From positions 1,178,001 through 1,242,000 of the forward strand of contig NZ_OW235315.1 of assembly GCF_934924865.1 (NCBI RefSeq): a DNA stretch of 64,000 bases, read 5' to 3'. Under the pieces are notes generated by a model, which made no database searches, had not been told where the DNA came from, and worked only from the letters and a program-made list of their open reading frames with translations. Origin of the DNA: Tepidibacter aestuarii. Its GTDB lineage: Bacteria; Bacillota; Clostridia; Peptostreptococcales; Peptostreptococcaceae. A program made the translations under genes and the position numbers. Below are positions 16,807 through 25,734 of the stretch, one piece after another. Position 1 is the first letter of the stretch. Each line of letters opens with the position of its first letter.

Positions 16807-17361
16807 ATGAATGATGTTATCAAAAATATAAAAGAAAGAAGAAGTACTAGAAAGTTTAAAGAAGAACAGATAAAAGAAGAAGAATTACAGGCTATTATTG
16901 AAGCTGGAATATATGCTCCAAGTGCGCATAACCAACAGCCATGGCACTTCACTGTAATCCAAAACAAGAGCATAATATCTGAAATAAATGAAGAGTCTAA
17001 GACGGTGATGAAAGGTTATAGTCATGAATGGATAGCTAAACTAGGTAATAACGAAAGGTATGATATACATTACAATGCCCCTACTGTAATAGTGGTGTCT
17101 GAGAAAAAAGATTGTTACAGCAAATTTGTAAATTCATCAGCTGCTACTCAAAATATGCTGTTAGCTGCAGAAAGTATAGGGATTGGATCTTGTTGGGTAG
17201 GTCTTAGCAAATTTTATTTAGTTCAAAAAGATAAAGTTAAAAAGCTTAATATTCCTGATGGATATGAACCTCAATATACAGTAGCTTTAGGATATAAAGC
17301 TTTAGATAAAAAACAAAATGCACCAAAAAGAAATGAAGATGTAGTAAACTATATTAGATAA
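16807..17361 (+). CDS. Nitroreductase family protein
   Basis: This 184-residue FMN-dependent nitroreductase-fold oxidoreductase has the N-terminal FMN phosphate motif IKERRSTRKFKEEQI, then YAPSAHNQQPWHFTVIQ, AATQNMLLAAESIGIGSCWV and a C-terminal VALGYKAL. Members reduce nitroaromatics, flavins or enones with NAD(P)H; the physiological substrate is not predictable. The start is ATG 16807 behind GGGAGG. An in-frame TTG at 16780 is upstream of that ribosome binding site and rejected. Monocistronic. Confidence 0.88.
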   Translation: MNDVIKNIKERRSTRKFKEEQIKEEELQAIIEAGIYAPSAHNQQPWHFTVIQNKSIISEINEESKTVMKGYSHEWIAKLGNNERYDIHYNAPTVIVVSEKKDCYSKFVNSSAATQNMLLAAESIGIGSCWVGLSKFYLVQKDKVKKLNIPDGYEPQYTVALGYKALDKKQNAPKRNEDVVNYIR

Positions 17362-17414
17362 AAAAACATATGGTTTTATCAAAATGAAAATAGATATTGG
17401 AATATTTATACATG

Positions 17415-17461
17415 AAAAAGCTATTAAACTGTGCAAAACACAGTTAAATAGCTTTTTTTGG
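17415..17461 (+). terminator. Terminator after the nitroreductase gene
   Basis: AAAAAGCTATTAAACTGTG / CACAGTTAAATAGCTTTTTT with a CAAAA loop and one mismatch; a long stem plus T tract. Confidence 0.88.
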
Positions 17462-17480
17462 TGAGAAAATAAAAAATATC

Positions 17481-17528
17481 TTGCGTTATCAAATTGATAA
17501 TGTTAGAATGTAATTATCAATTTGATAA
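17481..17528 (+). promoter_or_regulatory. ABC transporter promoter with two palindromic operators
   Basis: The promoter is TTGCGT (17481-17486), a 17-base spacer and TAGAAT (17504-17509). TTATCAAATTGATAA (17486-17500) fills the spacer, and TTATCAATTTGATAA (17514-17528) lies just past -10. Each is a 7-bp inverted repeat around one base, and the second is the exact reverse complement of the first. Centres are 28 bases apart. The geometry fits a dimeric repressor blocking RNA polymerase; the regulator is not identified. Confidence 0.75.
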
Positions 17529-17555
17529 GAACATAAATTTAAAGGAGGATTCAAA

Positions 17556-18350
17556 ATGAAATTTAACAAAAAAGGAATTATACTGGCATTGACAATATTT
17601 ATTTTATTAGTAGGAGTTGTAGGATGTTCTTCAAAAACTGTAGATGAAACAGACAAAAATGTAATAAAAGTTGGAACATCTGGAGGATATCACCCTTATA
17701 CATTTAAAAATGATAAAGGAGAATTAGATGGTTTTGAAATAGATGTATGGAATGAAATTAGTAGTAGAATAGGATATGAAGTTGAATATGTAACATCTGA
17801 ATTTAGTGGATTATTTGGAATGATTGACATTAAAAAAATCGATACAATAGCGAATCAAATAACTATAACAGAGCAAAGAAAACAAAAATATATATTCCCA
17901 ACACCATATGTATATAGTGGAGCACAATTAATAGTTAAAAAAGGAAATGAAGATGTTAAATCGTTAGAGGATTTAAAAGGTAAAAAAGTAGGCGTGAGTC
18001 TTGGATCGAATTACGAACAAATTATAAGAGAGTTTGATGTAAATAACGAGATTGAAGTAGTTACTTATGAAGACTTTTTAGGCTCACTTCAAGATGTAGC
18101 ACTTGGAAGAATAGATGCAGTTTTAAATGATAAGTTAGCAGCTATGACAAATGTTCAAAAATCAGGACTAGATATTCAATTAGGTGGGAATCCTATAAGT
18201 AAAATAGAGAATGCATTCCCATTTGTTGATAATGAAGAGAATAAAGAACTAGTAGATAAAGTAAGTAAAGCAGTTGAAGATATGAGAAGTGATGGAACTT
18301 TAGAAAAAATATCTAAGAAGTGGTTTGAAATAGACATTACTAAAGAATAG
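17556..18350 (+). CDS. Amino acid ABC transporter, substrate-binding lipoprotein
   Basis: This 264-residue polar amino acid binding protein is anchored by a lipobox (LLVGVVGCSS, Cys about 24). The mature part has the SBP_bac_3 pattern: VGTSGGYHPYTFKNDKGELDGFEIDVWN at the ligand cleft, then DTIANQITITEQRKQKYIF and ALGRIDAVLNDKLA. Similarity to cystine/glutamine-type binding proteins is clear, but the substrate cannot be assigned by eye. It is first gene of a three-gene transporter operon controlled by two palindromic operators. Confidence 0.9.
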   Translation: MKFNKKGIILALTIFILLVGVVGCSSKTVDETDKNVIKVGTSGGYHPYTFKNDKGELDGFEIDVWNEISSRIGYEVEYVTSEFSGLFGMIDIKKIDTIANQITITEQRKQKYIFPTPYVYSGAQLIVKKGNEDVKSLEDLKGKKVGVSLGSNYEQIIREFDVNNEIEVVTYEDFLGSLQDVALGRIDAVLNDKLAAMTNVQKSGLDIQLGGNPISKIENAFPFVDNEENKELVDKVSKAVEDMRSDGTLEKISKKWFEIDITKE

Positions 18351-18365
18351 AAGATGGTGGATTAA

Positions 18366-19037
18366 ATGAGTATTAATTTTTCGATAGAGTATTTTATAAG
18401 TAGGTTTCCAGAATTTATTAAGTTTTTACCTATTACATTAAGCCTAGCACTAATATCAATATTTATTGGATTAGTGCTAGGAACCAGTATAGCTTTGATT
18501 AGAACGTATAAAATAAGAATATTGTACCCTTTATCTAATATATATGTTTCCTTTTTTAGAGGCACACCACTGCTTGTACAGTTATTCATATTTTATTATG
18601 GACTTCCACAAGTTATTCCTTCATTAGGTGGAATAAATGCATACACAGCAGCTTTTGTAACTTTGAGTGTTAATAGTTCTGCTTATATGTCAGAAATTAT
18701 TAGAGCAGCTATTAATTCTGTAGATAAAGGGCAGATGGAAGCCGCTTTATCAGTTGGAATGACATATTTTCAAGGAATGACAAAAATAGTTCTTCCTCAA
18801 GCTGCAAGAATTGCCATACCATCTTTAGGAAACACTTTCATAAGCCTTATGAAGGAAACTTCATTAGCTTTTGTATTGGGAGTTTCAGAGATGCTTGCAG
18901 CAGCTAAGATGGGTTCAGCAGCAAGTTATAGATTCTTTGAAAATTATTTGGCAGTAGGAATAATATACTGGGTAATTACCATTTTATTTACTTATATTGT
19001 AGATAAATTAGAAAGAAATATGTCTAAGGCATATTAG
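18366..19037 (+). CDS. Amino acid ABC transporter permease
   Basis: This 223-residue inner-membrane permease of the HisM/GlnP type has about five hydrophobic segments and the EAA loop [22 protein letters not shown] (about 120-141), which contacts the ATPase. [19 protein letters not shown] near the start and [19 protein letters not shown] are family landmarks. It lies 15 bases after the binding-protein gene and 10 bases before the ATPase gene. Only one permease gene is present, so it should act as a homodimer. Confidence 0.92.
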   Translation: MSINFSIEYFISRFPEFIKFLPITLSLALISIFIGLVLGTSIALIRTYKIRILYPLSNIYVSFFRGTPLLVQLFIFYYGLPQVIPSLGGINAYTAAFVTLSVNSSAYMSEIIRAAINSVDKGQMEAALSVGMTYFQGMTKIVLPQAARIAIPSLGNTFISLMKETSLAFVLGVSEMLAAAKMGSAASYRFFENYLAVGIIYWVITILFTYIVDKLERNMSKAY

Positions 19038-19047
19038 GAGTGAAGAA

Positions 19048-19785
19048 ATGATAAATATAAAAGGAATTGATAAAAAGTTCGACAATACACATGTTTTGAA
19101 AGGTATAGATTTAAATGTTAAAAAAGGAGAGGTTGTAGTTATTATAGGACCTTCTGGATCAGGTAAATCAACATTTCTAAGATGTATAAACTATTTAGAA
19201 AAACCAGAGAGTGGAATAATAAACATTGATGATATAACTATAGATGCAGCTAATCCGTTTAAAAAAGATATAAATAATTTAAGAAAATCAACTGCAATGG
19301 TTTTTCAAAATTATAATTTATTTAAAAATAAAACAGCACTTGAAAATATTACTCAGTCTTTAATAGTAAACAAGAAAATGAGTAAAGAAGAAGCAAGTGC
19401 TTTAGGATCAGATATATTAAATCAAGTTGGACTTTCTGATAAAATGAATAATTACCCATCTGCATTATCGGGAGGTCAGCAACAAAGAGTTGGTATTGCT
19501 AGAGCCATGGCATTAAATCCTAAGGTTATATTATTTGATGAGCCAACATCCGCACTTGATCCTGAGCTTGTGGGAGAAGTACTGAATGTTATCAGAAATT
19601 TAGCCAAAAAAGATATGACTATGATTATAGTTACTCATGAAATGGGATTTGCAAAAGAAGTTGCAAACAGAGTTATATTCATGGATAATGGAAACATAAT
19701 AGAAGAAGGACATCCTGATGAAATCTTTAATAATCCAAAACATGAAAGAACTAAAAGATTTTTAAAACAAATAATAAATAAGTAA
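19048..19785 (+). CDS. Amino acid ABC transporter ATP-binding protein
   Basis: This 245-residue GlnQ/HisP-type ATPase has Walker [20 protein letters not shown] (about 34-52), Q-loop VFQNYNLF, signature [20 protein letters not shown] (about 136-155), Walker [15 protein letters not shown] and the His switch IVTHEMGFA. All motifs are intact. It completes the importer, and a long terminator follows. Confidence 0.95.
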   Translation: MINIKGIDKKFDNTHVLKGIDLNVKKGEVVVIIGPSGSGKSTFLRCINYLEKPESGIINIDDITIDAANPFKKDINNLRKSTAMVFQNYNLFKNKTALENITQSLIVNKKMSKEEASALGSDILNQVGLSDKMNNYPSALSGGQQQRVGIARAMALNPKVILFDEPTSALDPELVGEVLNVIRNLAKKDMTMIIVTHEMGFAKEVANRVIFMDNGNIIEEGHPDEIFNNPKHERTKRFLKQIINK

Positions 19786-19789
19786 GTAT

Positions 19790-19847
19790 AGTAAAAGGGC
19801 TGTCTTGATCTAGAATAATTTCTAGATCAAGACAGCCCTTTTACTAT
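19790..19847. terminator. Strong terminator after the ABC operon
   Basis: 26-base perfect arms (19790-19815 and 19820-19845) close a TAAT loop: AGTAAAAGGGCTGTCTTGAT... and its complement. The stem is GC-richer than the surroundings and T-flanked. Confidence 0.9.
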
Positions 19848-19985
19848 TTATAATATTGAATAGAGAATGAAAGGTATTAATCATTTACATATTTATACAA
19901 GAATGTAATTTGAAGTCGTTAATTATGATAAAATATACATTATATCAAACTAATTAAAAAAATAGCAATTGAGTAGGAGGAGTAT

Positions 19986-20612
19986 ATGGGAAATAAAGTA
20001 TTTGAAGGTTGGACCGATAGTTATTTTATAAAAGATAATGTAAAAAGTAAAAATATTATTGCTGGAGATTATTCTTACTATTCAGGATATTATCATGATA
20101 AACATTTTGAAGATATTTGTATAAGATATCTTCATCCAGATAGAGTTGATGTTGATAAATTAATAATTGGCAAGTTCTGTTCTATTGCTTCAGGAGTGGT
20201 ATTTATTATGGCTGGAAATCAAGGACACAGACAAGATTGGATTAGTACATATCCATTTTACTATTTTGATGAATTTCAGGATGTAAATCCTAACGATGGA
20301 ATTAAGTTTTCTGGAGATACCATCATAGGAAATGATGTGTGGGTTGGAACGGAGGCAATTATAATGCCCGGAGTAAAAATAGGAGATGGAGCAATAATCG
20401 GAGCTAGAGCTATAGTTACAAAAGATGTAGATCCGTATACTGTGGTAGGTGGTAATCCAGCAAAAGTTATAAAAAAAAGATTTACTGATGAAGAAATCAG
20501 AATGCTTATAGAAATTGAATGGTGGAATTGGGATGTTAAAAAGATTAAAGAGTACATGCCTTTGATTACAAGCAATAATATAAAAATTATTTATGATATT
20601 TCGAATATATAG
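19986..20612 (+). CDS. CatB-type xenobiotic acetyltransferase
   Basis: This 208-residue left-handed beta-helix (hexapeptide repeat) acetyltransferase resembles type B chloramphenicol acetyltransferases closely: [53 protein letters not shown] with the catalytic His, [20 protein letters not shown] and [13 protein letters not shown]. Enzymes of this XAT group transfer acetyl from acetyl-CoA to chloramphenicol or streptogramin A. Whether this copy inactivates a drug is inference. GAGTAGGAGGAG precedes the ATG. It is a lone gene with no mobile element beside it. Confidence 0.85.
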   Translation: MGNKVFEGWTDSYFIKDNVKSKNIIAGDYSYYSGYYHDKHFEDICIRYLHPDRVDVDKLIIGKFCSIASGVVFIMAGNQGHRQDWISTYPFYYFDEFQDVNPNDGIKFSGDTIIGNDVWVGTEAIIMPGVKIGDGAIIGARAIVTKDVDPYTVVGGNPAKVIKKRFTDEEIRMLIEIEWWNWDVKKIKEYMPLITSNNIKIIYDISNI

Positions 20613-20709
20613 ATAATCCATGAAATATTATCTCAAGAATTAAAAAAGTATATACATTTGTAATGAAGAGTTTTGAACTCTTGAATATTAATTTGAAGGA
20701 GAAAACTAT

Positions 20710-21132
20710 ATGATAAAAATAGATTTTTATGAAATTGGAAAGGTAGAAGATGAAAAGTTAGAATTTGCAGTTATAGTGGCAGAGTTTAAAAATGAATATA
20801 TATTTGTTAAACATAAAGATAGAGGCACTTGGGAGTTACCAGGAGGGCATAGGGAATTAGGTGAAAGCATAGATGAAGCAGGATCAAGAGAGCTATTTGA
20901 GGAAACAGGAGCGAAAGAATATAGTATCATGGGTGTATATGATTATTCAGTAACAATGGATAATAAAACCAGGTTTGGAAGATTGTTTTATGTAAAAATA
21001 GAAAAGCTTGATGAATTACCAAAATTTGAAATAAAAGAAATCGGAATATTTAAAGAAATTCCAGATGCTTTAACATATGCTCAGATTCAACCTAAGCTGT
21101 ATGAGAAGGTATTAGGCTTAAAAAATATATAA
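20710..21132 (+). CDS. Nudix hydrolase
   Basis: This 140-residue Nudix pyrophosphohydrolase has an intact Nudix box, GGHRELGESIDEAGSRELFE followed by ETGA (about residues 46-69), matching GX5EX7REUXEEXGU. Such enzymes hydrolyse nucleoside diphosphate-linked compounds with Mg2+. The pattern PGGHRE..GE and the short length resemble MutT/YtkD-like proteins, but the substrate is unknown. Start behind AAGGAG. Confidence 0.88.
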   Translation: MIKIDFYEIGKVEDEKLEFAVIVAEFKNEYIFVKHKDRGTWELPGGHRELGESIDEAGSRELFEETGAKEYSIMGVYDYSVTMDNKTRFGRLFYVKIEKLDELPKFEIKEIGIFKEIPDALTYAQIQPKLYEKVLGLKNI

Positions 21133-21172
21133 AATACGCATTTGCTTAATTTAAATAAAGGAGAAAATAAAT

Positions 21173-21727
21173 ATGAATGAAAATTTTAGATTATCAGATT
21201 TATTTCTAAATGTAGAGGAAGAAGAAAAAGAAACTTGGAAGATAGAGAATGATAATACAGCTGACTGGGCCTTAGATAAGATAAAAGAAGCTAGAGAAGA
21301 ATATGAAAGATTTGAAAGAGTGGCTTCAAATAAGATAAATGAAATACAATCAGCTTTAGAAAAAGAAAGAAAGAAGATGGAAAGTGAAACAAGCTTTTTT
21401 GAAGCTAAATTAAGAGAATATATTGAAACTGTCAAAATGAAAGAGACTAAGACTCAAAAAACATATTCTTTACCTGCTGGAAAGATAATAATAAAAAAAG
21501 ATAAACAAGATTTTAAAATAGACAAGGAAAAAGTAATTGAAAGTATAAAGAACTTAGATGGATATGAAGAGTATATAAAAATAAAAGAAGATATAGCGTG
21601 GTCAGATTTAAAGAAAAATTTATTTATAAATGAAGGGTGTATAATTAACAAAACTACTGGAGAGGTGCTTGAAGTTGAAGGGCTATATGTGGATATTAAG
21701 CCCGGAAAATTTGAAATTAAATTCTAA
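21173..21727 (+). CDS. Mu Gam-like (host-nuclease inhibitor family) protein
   Basis: This 184-residue protein has a long coiled coil (about 30-105; DWALDKIKEAREEYERFERV, EKERKKMESETSFFEAKLRE) followed by the Gam-type beta region KTYSLPAGKIIIKKDKQDF and WSDLKKNLFI...GLYVDIKPGKFEIKF. Phage Mu Gam binds double-stranded DNA ends and is related to Ku. No phage structural or integration genes surround it, so it may be a prophage leftover or a domesticated DNA-end protein. The start follows AAGGAG and a terminator follows. The family call rests on fold pattern and key stretches. Confidence 0.72.
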   Translation: MNENFRLSDLFLNVEEEEKETWKIENDNTADWALDKIKEAREEYERFERVASNKINEIQSALEKERKKMESETSFFEAKLREYIETVKMKETKTQKTYSLPAGKIIIKKDKQDFKIDKEKVIESIKNLDGYEEYIKIKEDIAWSDLKKNLFINEGCIINKTTGEVLEVEGLYVDIKPGKFEIKF

Positions 21728-21743
21728 TAATATATTTAGATTA

Positions 21744-21775
21744 TTAAAGCGCTCTAAATAAGAGTGCTTTTTATG
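21744..21775 (+). terminator. Terminator after the Gam-like gene
   Basis: AAAGCGCTCT, loop AAATA, AGAGTGCTTT and a T run; one G-T wobble in the stem. Confidence 0.85.
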
Positions 21776-21833
21776 TTTTTATGTTAATGAATATATGGTA
21801 AAATATAGTAAAATCATATAAGGAGGAAGATTT

Positions 21834-22283
21834 TTGTATAGGGAATATAGTATAGGAAATAAGAAGAAAAAAATAATATTAATTGTATTTTCTATTGTAG
21901 TTACAATTTTGATATTTCTCACTATAAAAAATATTTTTGTATTTTATAAAGAAGCTATTGTAGAAATTGGTGATAATGAGAACAATTTATTAAAATATAT
22001 GACTCACAATAATGGTGAAGAAGGAATAATAACATATTTTATTTATGCGTTTTTACTTATAATAGTAAGTTATCAGTATTTTCTCCAAAATATAGGCATG
22101 ATTATTGATGATAATTCTATTAAGTTGTATTCAATACATACGAAAAAGCCTTCAAAAGAAATATTTTGGAGTCAAATTAAATCTCTACAAATAGGTAACG
22201 TATATATGGGAAGAAGAGATACAAGTTATTGTATGAAGATTAGATACTTAGATGATATTGAAAAAATAGCATATGAAAATTGA
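21834..22283 (+). CDS. Small membrane protein with PH-like tail, unknown
   Basis: This 149-residue protein starts at TTG 21834, seven bases behind AGGAGGA. Two membrane segments are visible (about 15-40, IILIVFSIVVTILIFLTIKN; about 60-82, TYFIYAFLLIIVSYQYFL). The remaining ~60 residues (IIDDNSIKLYS...SKEIFWSQIKSLQIG) look like the start of a bacterial PH-like domain that ends early. It may be truncated at the C-terminus. No function is proposed. Confidence 0.6.
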   Translation: MYREYSIGNKKKKIILIVFSIVVTILIFLTIKNIFVFYKEAIVEIGDNENNLLKYMTHNNGEEGIITYFIYAFLLIIVSYQYFLQNIGMIIDDNSIKLYSIHTKKPSKEIFWSQIKSLQIGNVYMGRRDTSYCMKIRYLDDIEKIAYEN

Positions 22284-22600
22284 TTATAATTATTATTCAT
22301 GGATGACTAACAAAATATGAATTTAAAAAATAGTTTGACGAAAGATTATTTTGACTGTACAATTAGTTTGTTATCAAACTCTTTTAATAATTAGATATAA
22401 TTTGAATACATATTTCACATTATAATTACAATAAATATCGATTTAACGACATAATTCTATAATAAATTTGAGCTATTCATGTTCTAAAAGATATTACTAA
22501 TATATATATATATATATATACTAAAAATCATTATATTAATAGAATGATCTTTAAAAAAACTTACCTACATAGAGGTGTATTGAATAGGAGGAAAATAAAA
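22284..22600. other. Non-coding AT-rich gap with (TA)10 tract
   Basis: About 315 bases without a convincing gene. An uninterrupted TA dinucleotide run occupies 22501-22520. No clear terminator was seen after the preceding gene. A possible promoter for the downstream dehydrogenase gene could not be placed with confidence. Confidence 0.6.
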
Positions 22601-23737
22601 TTGCAACTTTTTGAAATCCCAAGTAAAGTATTTTTTGGAGAAGGCTCGCTAAAGAAAATTAAAGATATAATATCAGAACATCAGGTATCTAAGATGTTGT
22701 TGATTTGTGATAAAAGAGTTAAGCAAGTAGGTATCGTAGATTTAGTTTTAGAACATATTAATACTGAAAATGTTGATGTACTAGTATTTGATGGTGTTAT
22801 AGAAAATCCTACAGACACAATGGTTAAAGAGTGTGTGCAAGAATATAAAGAAAAAGATATAGATTTAATTATTGCAGTAGGTGGAGGTAGTGCTATAGAT
22901 TCATCTAAAGCGATAAATATCTTATTATCAAACCAAGGAAATATACGTGATTATGAAGGATTTAATCTTGTGAAAAATCCTGGACTTCCTTTAATTGCTA
23001 TACCTACAACTGCTGGATCAGCTAGTGAGGTAACTAATTTTGCAGTTATAACTGATACTCATAGGAAGATTAAAATGGTAATAGGAGGTAAAAACATTAA
23101 TGCAGATTATGCTATAGTGGATAGTAAATTAACTATAGGATTACCGCCTAGTATTACAGCTACTACAGGAATGGCAGCTTTAACACATGCTATTGAAGCT
23201 TATGTATCGAAGTTTTCTAATGAATTTACAAACATTAATGCTTTAAGATCCATTGAGCTTATTTCTAATAATATTGAAGAAGCTGTTGAAAATAGTACTA
23301 ATTTAGCTTCTAGAGAAAATATGATGAATGGAAGTCTCTTAGCGGGATTTGCTTGTAACTGCGCTTTATTAGGGCTTGTGCACGGTATAGGACATCCGTT
23401 AGGAGCATATTTTAACATAGCTCATGGAGTAGCTAGTGCTATTATGTTACCCTTTGTTGTAGAATACAATGCCCCTTATATGAAGGATAAGCTAAATAAA
23501 ATAGGTCGTGCTATGAAAATTAAAGAAAGTCAAATTTCTGCTGATTCAGTTGTAGCTAAGATTCATGAACTTAATAGAAATATTGGGGTACCAAAGTTAT
23601 CTGATATTGGGATTACAAAGGATGATTGTGATATTATAGCAAACGCTGCAATGGATGAAATTGGTCTGATTATGAATCCTAGAAAAGCCAAAATTGAAGA
23701 TGTAAAAGAAATTTTGAGAAAAGCTTTAAAGTTATAA
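22601..23737 (+). CDS. Iron-containing alcohol dehydrogenase
   Basis: This 378-residue type III alcohol dehydrogenase has the NAD-binding GGG motif IIAVGGGSAIDSSKAI (about 88-103), PTTAGSASEVTNFAVI, and metal-ligand signatures TGMAALTHAIEAYVS and LGLVHGIGHPLGAYFNIAHG with the Asp/His set. The start is TTG 22601, 9 bases behind AGGAGG; the in-frame ATG at 22544 lies upstream of this site and is rejected. It reduces aldehydes or oxidises alcohols in fermentation; the substrate is unknown. Confidence 0.9.
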   Translation: MQLFEIPSKVFFGEGSLKKIKDIISEHQVSKMLLICDKRVKQVGIVDLVLEHINTENVDVLVFDGVIENPTDTMVKECVQEYKEKDIDLIIAVGGGSAIDSSKAINILLSNQGNIRDYEGFNLVKNPGLPLIAIPTTAGSASEVTNFAVITDTHRKIKMVIGGKNINADYAIVDSKLTIGLPPSITATTGMAALTHAIEAYVSKFSNEFTNINALRSIELISNNIEEAVENSTNLASRENMMNGSLLAGFACNCALLGLVHGIGHPLGAYFNIAHGVASAIMLPFVVEYNAPYMKDKLNKIGRAMKIKESQISADSVVAKIHELNRNIGVPKLSDIGITKDDCDIIANAAMDEIGLIMNPRKAKIEDVKEILRKALKL

Positions 23738-23868
23738 TAAAAGAATATATAAATTTATAAAATTGATGTTTAAAGAAGAAAAGTTTAGGTATATATATAC
23801 TAAACTATAATAAGTTCTATTAAGTATATTTTGAAACCCCTAATCAAAATATTTTTAAAATCCCCATG

Positions 23869-23904
23869 AAACTAGGTTTGAATTTTCAAACCTAGTTTTT
23901 CTTT
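23869..23904 (+). terminator. Terminator after the alcohol dehydrogenase gene
   Basis: AAACTAGGTTTGA...TCAAACCTAGTTT with an ATTT loop and T tract. Confidence 0.85.
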
Positions 23905-24018
23905 CAGATAAAATAATGTTAATATATTTAGGAATATAGATTAAAGGATACTACTATTTTGACGTCCTACAAAAATCGACAAAGAATGATAAAATTTTTA
24001 AAGAAAGGGGGTTTGCAC

Positions 24019-25434
24019 ATGAAAAGAAATGTTTTAGCTTTAGTTTTGACTGTTTTATTATTTTCAATTGCTTCAGTTAATGTTTTGGCAGAACCTAGTG
24101 AATGGGCTAAAAATGAAATTGAAAAGGCAAAATCAGAAGAGCTACTTACTACTAATAGGTATGAAGATAGATACCAAAGTGATATGAATAGAGTTGAATT
24201 TGTAGAGCTTGCGGTGAGGTTATATGAATCTATTAATAATAAAAAAATAGAGCTTGAATCAAATAACATGAATATCTTTGTAGATACTAAAGATCAATAT
24301 GCTTTAAAAGCAAAAAAGGTAGGAATAATAAATGGAGTATCAGAAAATGAATTTGCTCCTAATGATAGTCTTACTCGTGAACAATTTTGCACGATGGTTT
24401 ATAGAATAACTAAGGATCATGAAGATGCTAATTCAGCGCATAGCTTCAGTCAAATGTATGAAGATGAGAAAGACATATCTAATTGGGCTTTTGAATCTGT
24501 AAAAGCTATGAACTACTATAAAATTATGAATGGATACAACAATCATTTATATCCTAAAGATAATGTTAGCATAGAAGAAGCCATAGCGCTTACTGTTAGA
24601 TGTAATGATAAATTTAATTCAAGTAAACAAAATAATACTAAAGGTAAATATATTTATATAAATCAAAAGAGTATAAATATAGGTGACAGCAAAAATAGTG
24701 TTATTGAAAAATTTGGTCAACCAAATGACACACTTAAATCTTTAAATTTTGGGGAGTGGTATGTTTACTTTAACCAAGATTACTCAAATCATTTTCAAAT
24801 AGAAATTGTAGATGGTAGTGTATATTCAATACTTTCTAATTCAAATAATTTTGAAGCTTTTGGAGGGTATAAAATAGGGGTTACAAGCAATCAGGTAAAT
24901 AGTGATAATTTTGATGAGTACAAGCGAGAAACTAAAGCAAATATCAACTTTTTATATGATAAAAATAATTCTAATAAGTTGGACACTATATATATAACTA
25001 AAGGACAAACTAGAATGTCAAATTCAGATCTTGAATATATATACTCTCAAGAAAAACAAAATTTTCACCTAGTTAATGGGTTAAGAAGTAGATATAATCT
25101 TTCACCTTTGAAGTATAATGATAACGTATCAGCTGTTGCAAGAAAGCATAGTACAGATATGGCTGTTAATAAATATTTTAATCATGTGAACCTAAATGGA
25201 GAAGATCCAGGAAAGAGGCTTACTAATAACAATCTTATTTGGAGAACTTATGGAGAAAATATAGCAGCAGGCCAATCAGATAGTATAGCTGCATATTTTG
25301 TATGGGTTAATTCTGATGGTCATAGAAAAAACATGTTAAATACTAATTGTGAAGAAATGGGAGTAGGTATTAACTATAATTCTAATTCTCCTTATAGAGC
25401 TTATTATACTCAGTTATTCTATACATCTAGATAA
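24019..25434 (+). CDS. SLH- and CAP-domain surface protein
   Basis: This 471-residue exported protein has signal MKRNVLALVLTVLLFSIASV cleaved near LAEP. Residues 28-190 hold two or three S-layer homology repeats (EWAKNEIEKAKSEELL, FAPNDSLTREQFCTMVYR, LYPKDNVSIEEAIALTVR), which anchor to the cell wall. Residues about 200-330 form the CAP-associated N domain (INIGDSKNSVIEKFGQPND). Residues about 345-471 are a CAP/SCP (YkwD-like) domain with VARKHSTDMAVNKYFNHVN and WVNSDGHRKNMLN. I chose ATG 24019 behind AAGGGGGT because it gives a proper signal peptide. Function unknown. Confidence 0.88.
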   Translation: MKRNVLALVLTVLLFSIASVNVLAEPSEWAKNEIEKAKSEELLTTNRYEDRYQSDMNRVEFVELAVRLYESINNKKIELESNNMNIFVDTKDQYALKAKKVGIINGVSENEFAPNDSLTREQFCTMVYRITKDHEDANSAHSFSQMYEDEKDISNWAFESVKAMNYYKIMNGYNNHLYPKDNVSIEEAIALTVRCNDKFNSSKQNNTKGKYIYINQKSINIGDSKNSVIEKFGQPNDTLKSLNFGEWYVYFNQDYSNHFQIEIVDGSVYSILSNSNNFEAFGGYKIGVTSNQVNSDNFDEYKRETKANINFLYDKNNSNKLDTIYITKGQTRMSNSDLEYIYSQEKQNFHLVNGLRSRYNLSPLKYNDNVSAVARKHSTDMAVNKYFNHVNLNGEDPGKRLTNNNLIWRTYGENIAAGQSDSIAAYFVWVNSDGHRKNMLNTNCEEMGVGINYNSNSPYRAYYTQLFYTSR

Positions 25435-25453
25435 TAGACATGAAAAAGAGCAT

Positions 25454-25490
25454 AAATAAAACAGTTGGGTTACCCAACTGTTTTATTTAT
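25454..25490. terminator. Bidirectional terminator, CAP gene and small minus-strand gene
   Basis: AAATAAAACAGTTGGGT / TACCCAACTGTTTTATTT is perfect and flanked by A and T runs on both sides, so it works for the plus-strand CAP gene and the convergent small gene whose stop is at 25483. Confidence 0.88.
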
Positions 25491-25620
25491 TTCTAAATGC
25501 TAATTCTTCACTTAAAATTCTAGATATATTTTCAACTAATATGCTATTATCTTTAGGAGATACAGCTATCATATAATCAGAGAACAAGACGAGTATTGCC
25601 ATTAACTTGTTCTTATTCAA
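25483..25620 (-). CDS. Small hypothetical protein (45 residues)
   Basis: A 45-codon minus-strand frame starts with TTG at 25620, nine bases behind AAAGGAGT, and ends in TAA within a shared terminator. It begins MNKNKLMAILVLFSDYMIAV, a mildly hydrophobic helix, then SPKDNSILVENISRIL and ends LAFRNK. Ribosome binding site, length and terminator make translation plausible. I do not recognise it. Confidence 0.5.
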   Translation of the reverse strand: MNKNKLMAILVLFSDYMIAVSPKDNSILVENISRILSEELAFRNK

Positions 25621-25734
25621 CTTAATCTACTCCTTTAAATAAATTGTTAGCAATTATGTTATACTATTAATTTACAACAAATGGGGTATAAAAAATCATT
25701 AAAAATGTTTTAAAATAATAATCAAGGGGTATGT

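Noticed and set aside
20190..20621. Minus-strand open frame opposite the CatB-type gene
   Set aside because: Antisense shadow; the plus-strand frame has all family motifs and a ribosome binding site.
22501..22520. TA dinucleotide run as a functional element
   Set aside because: Such a run is expected occasionally in DNA this AT-rich and nothing around it suggests a role.
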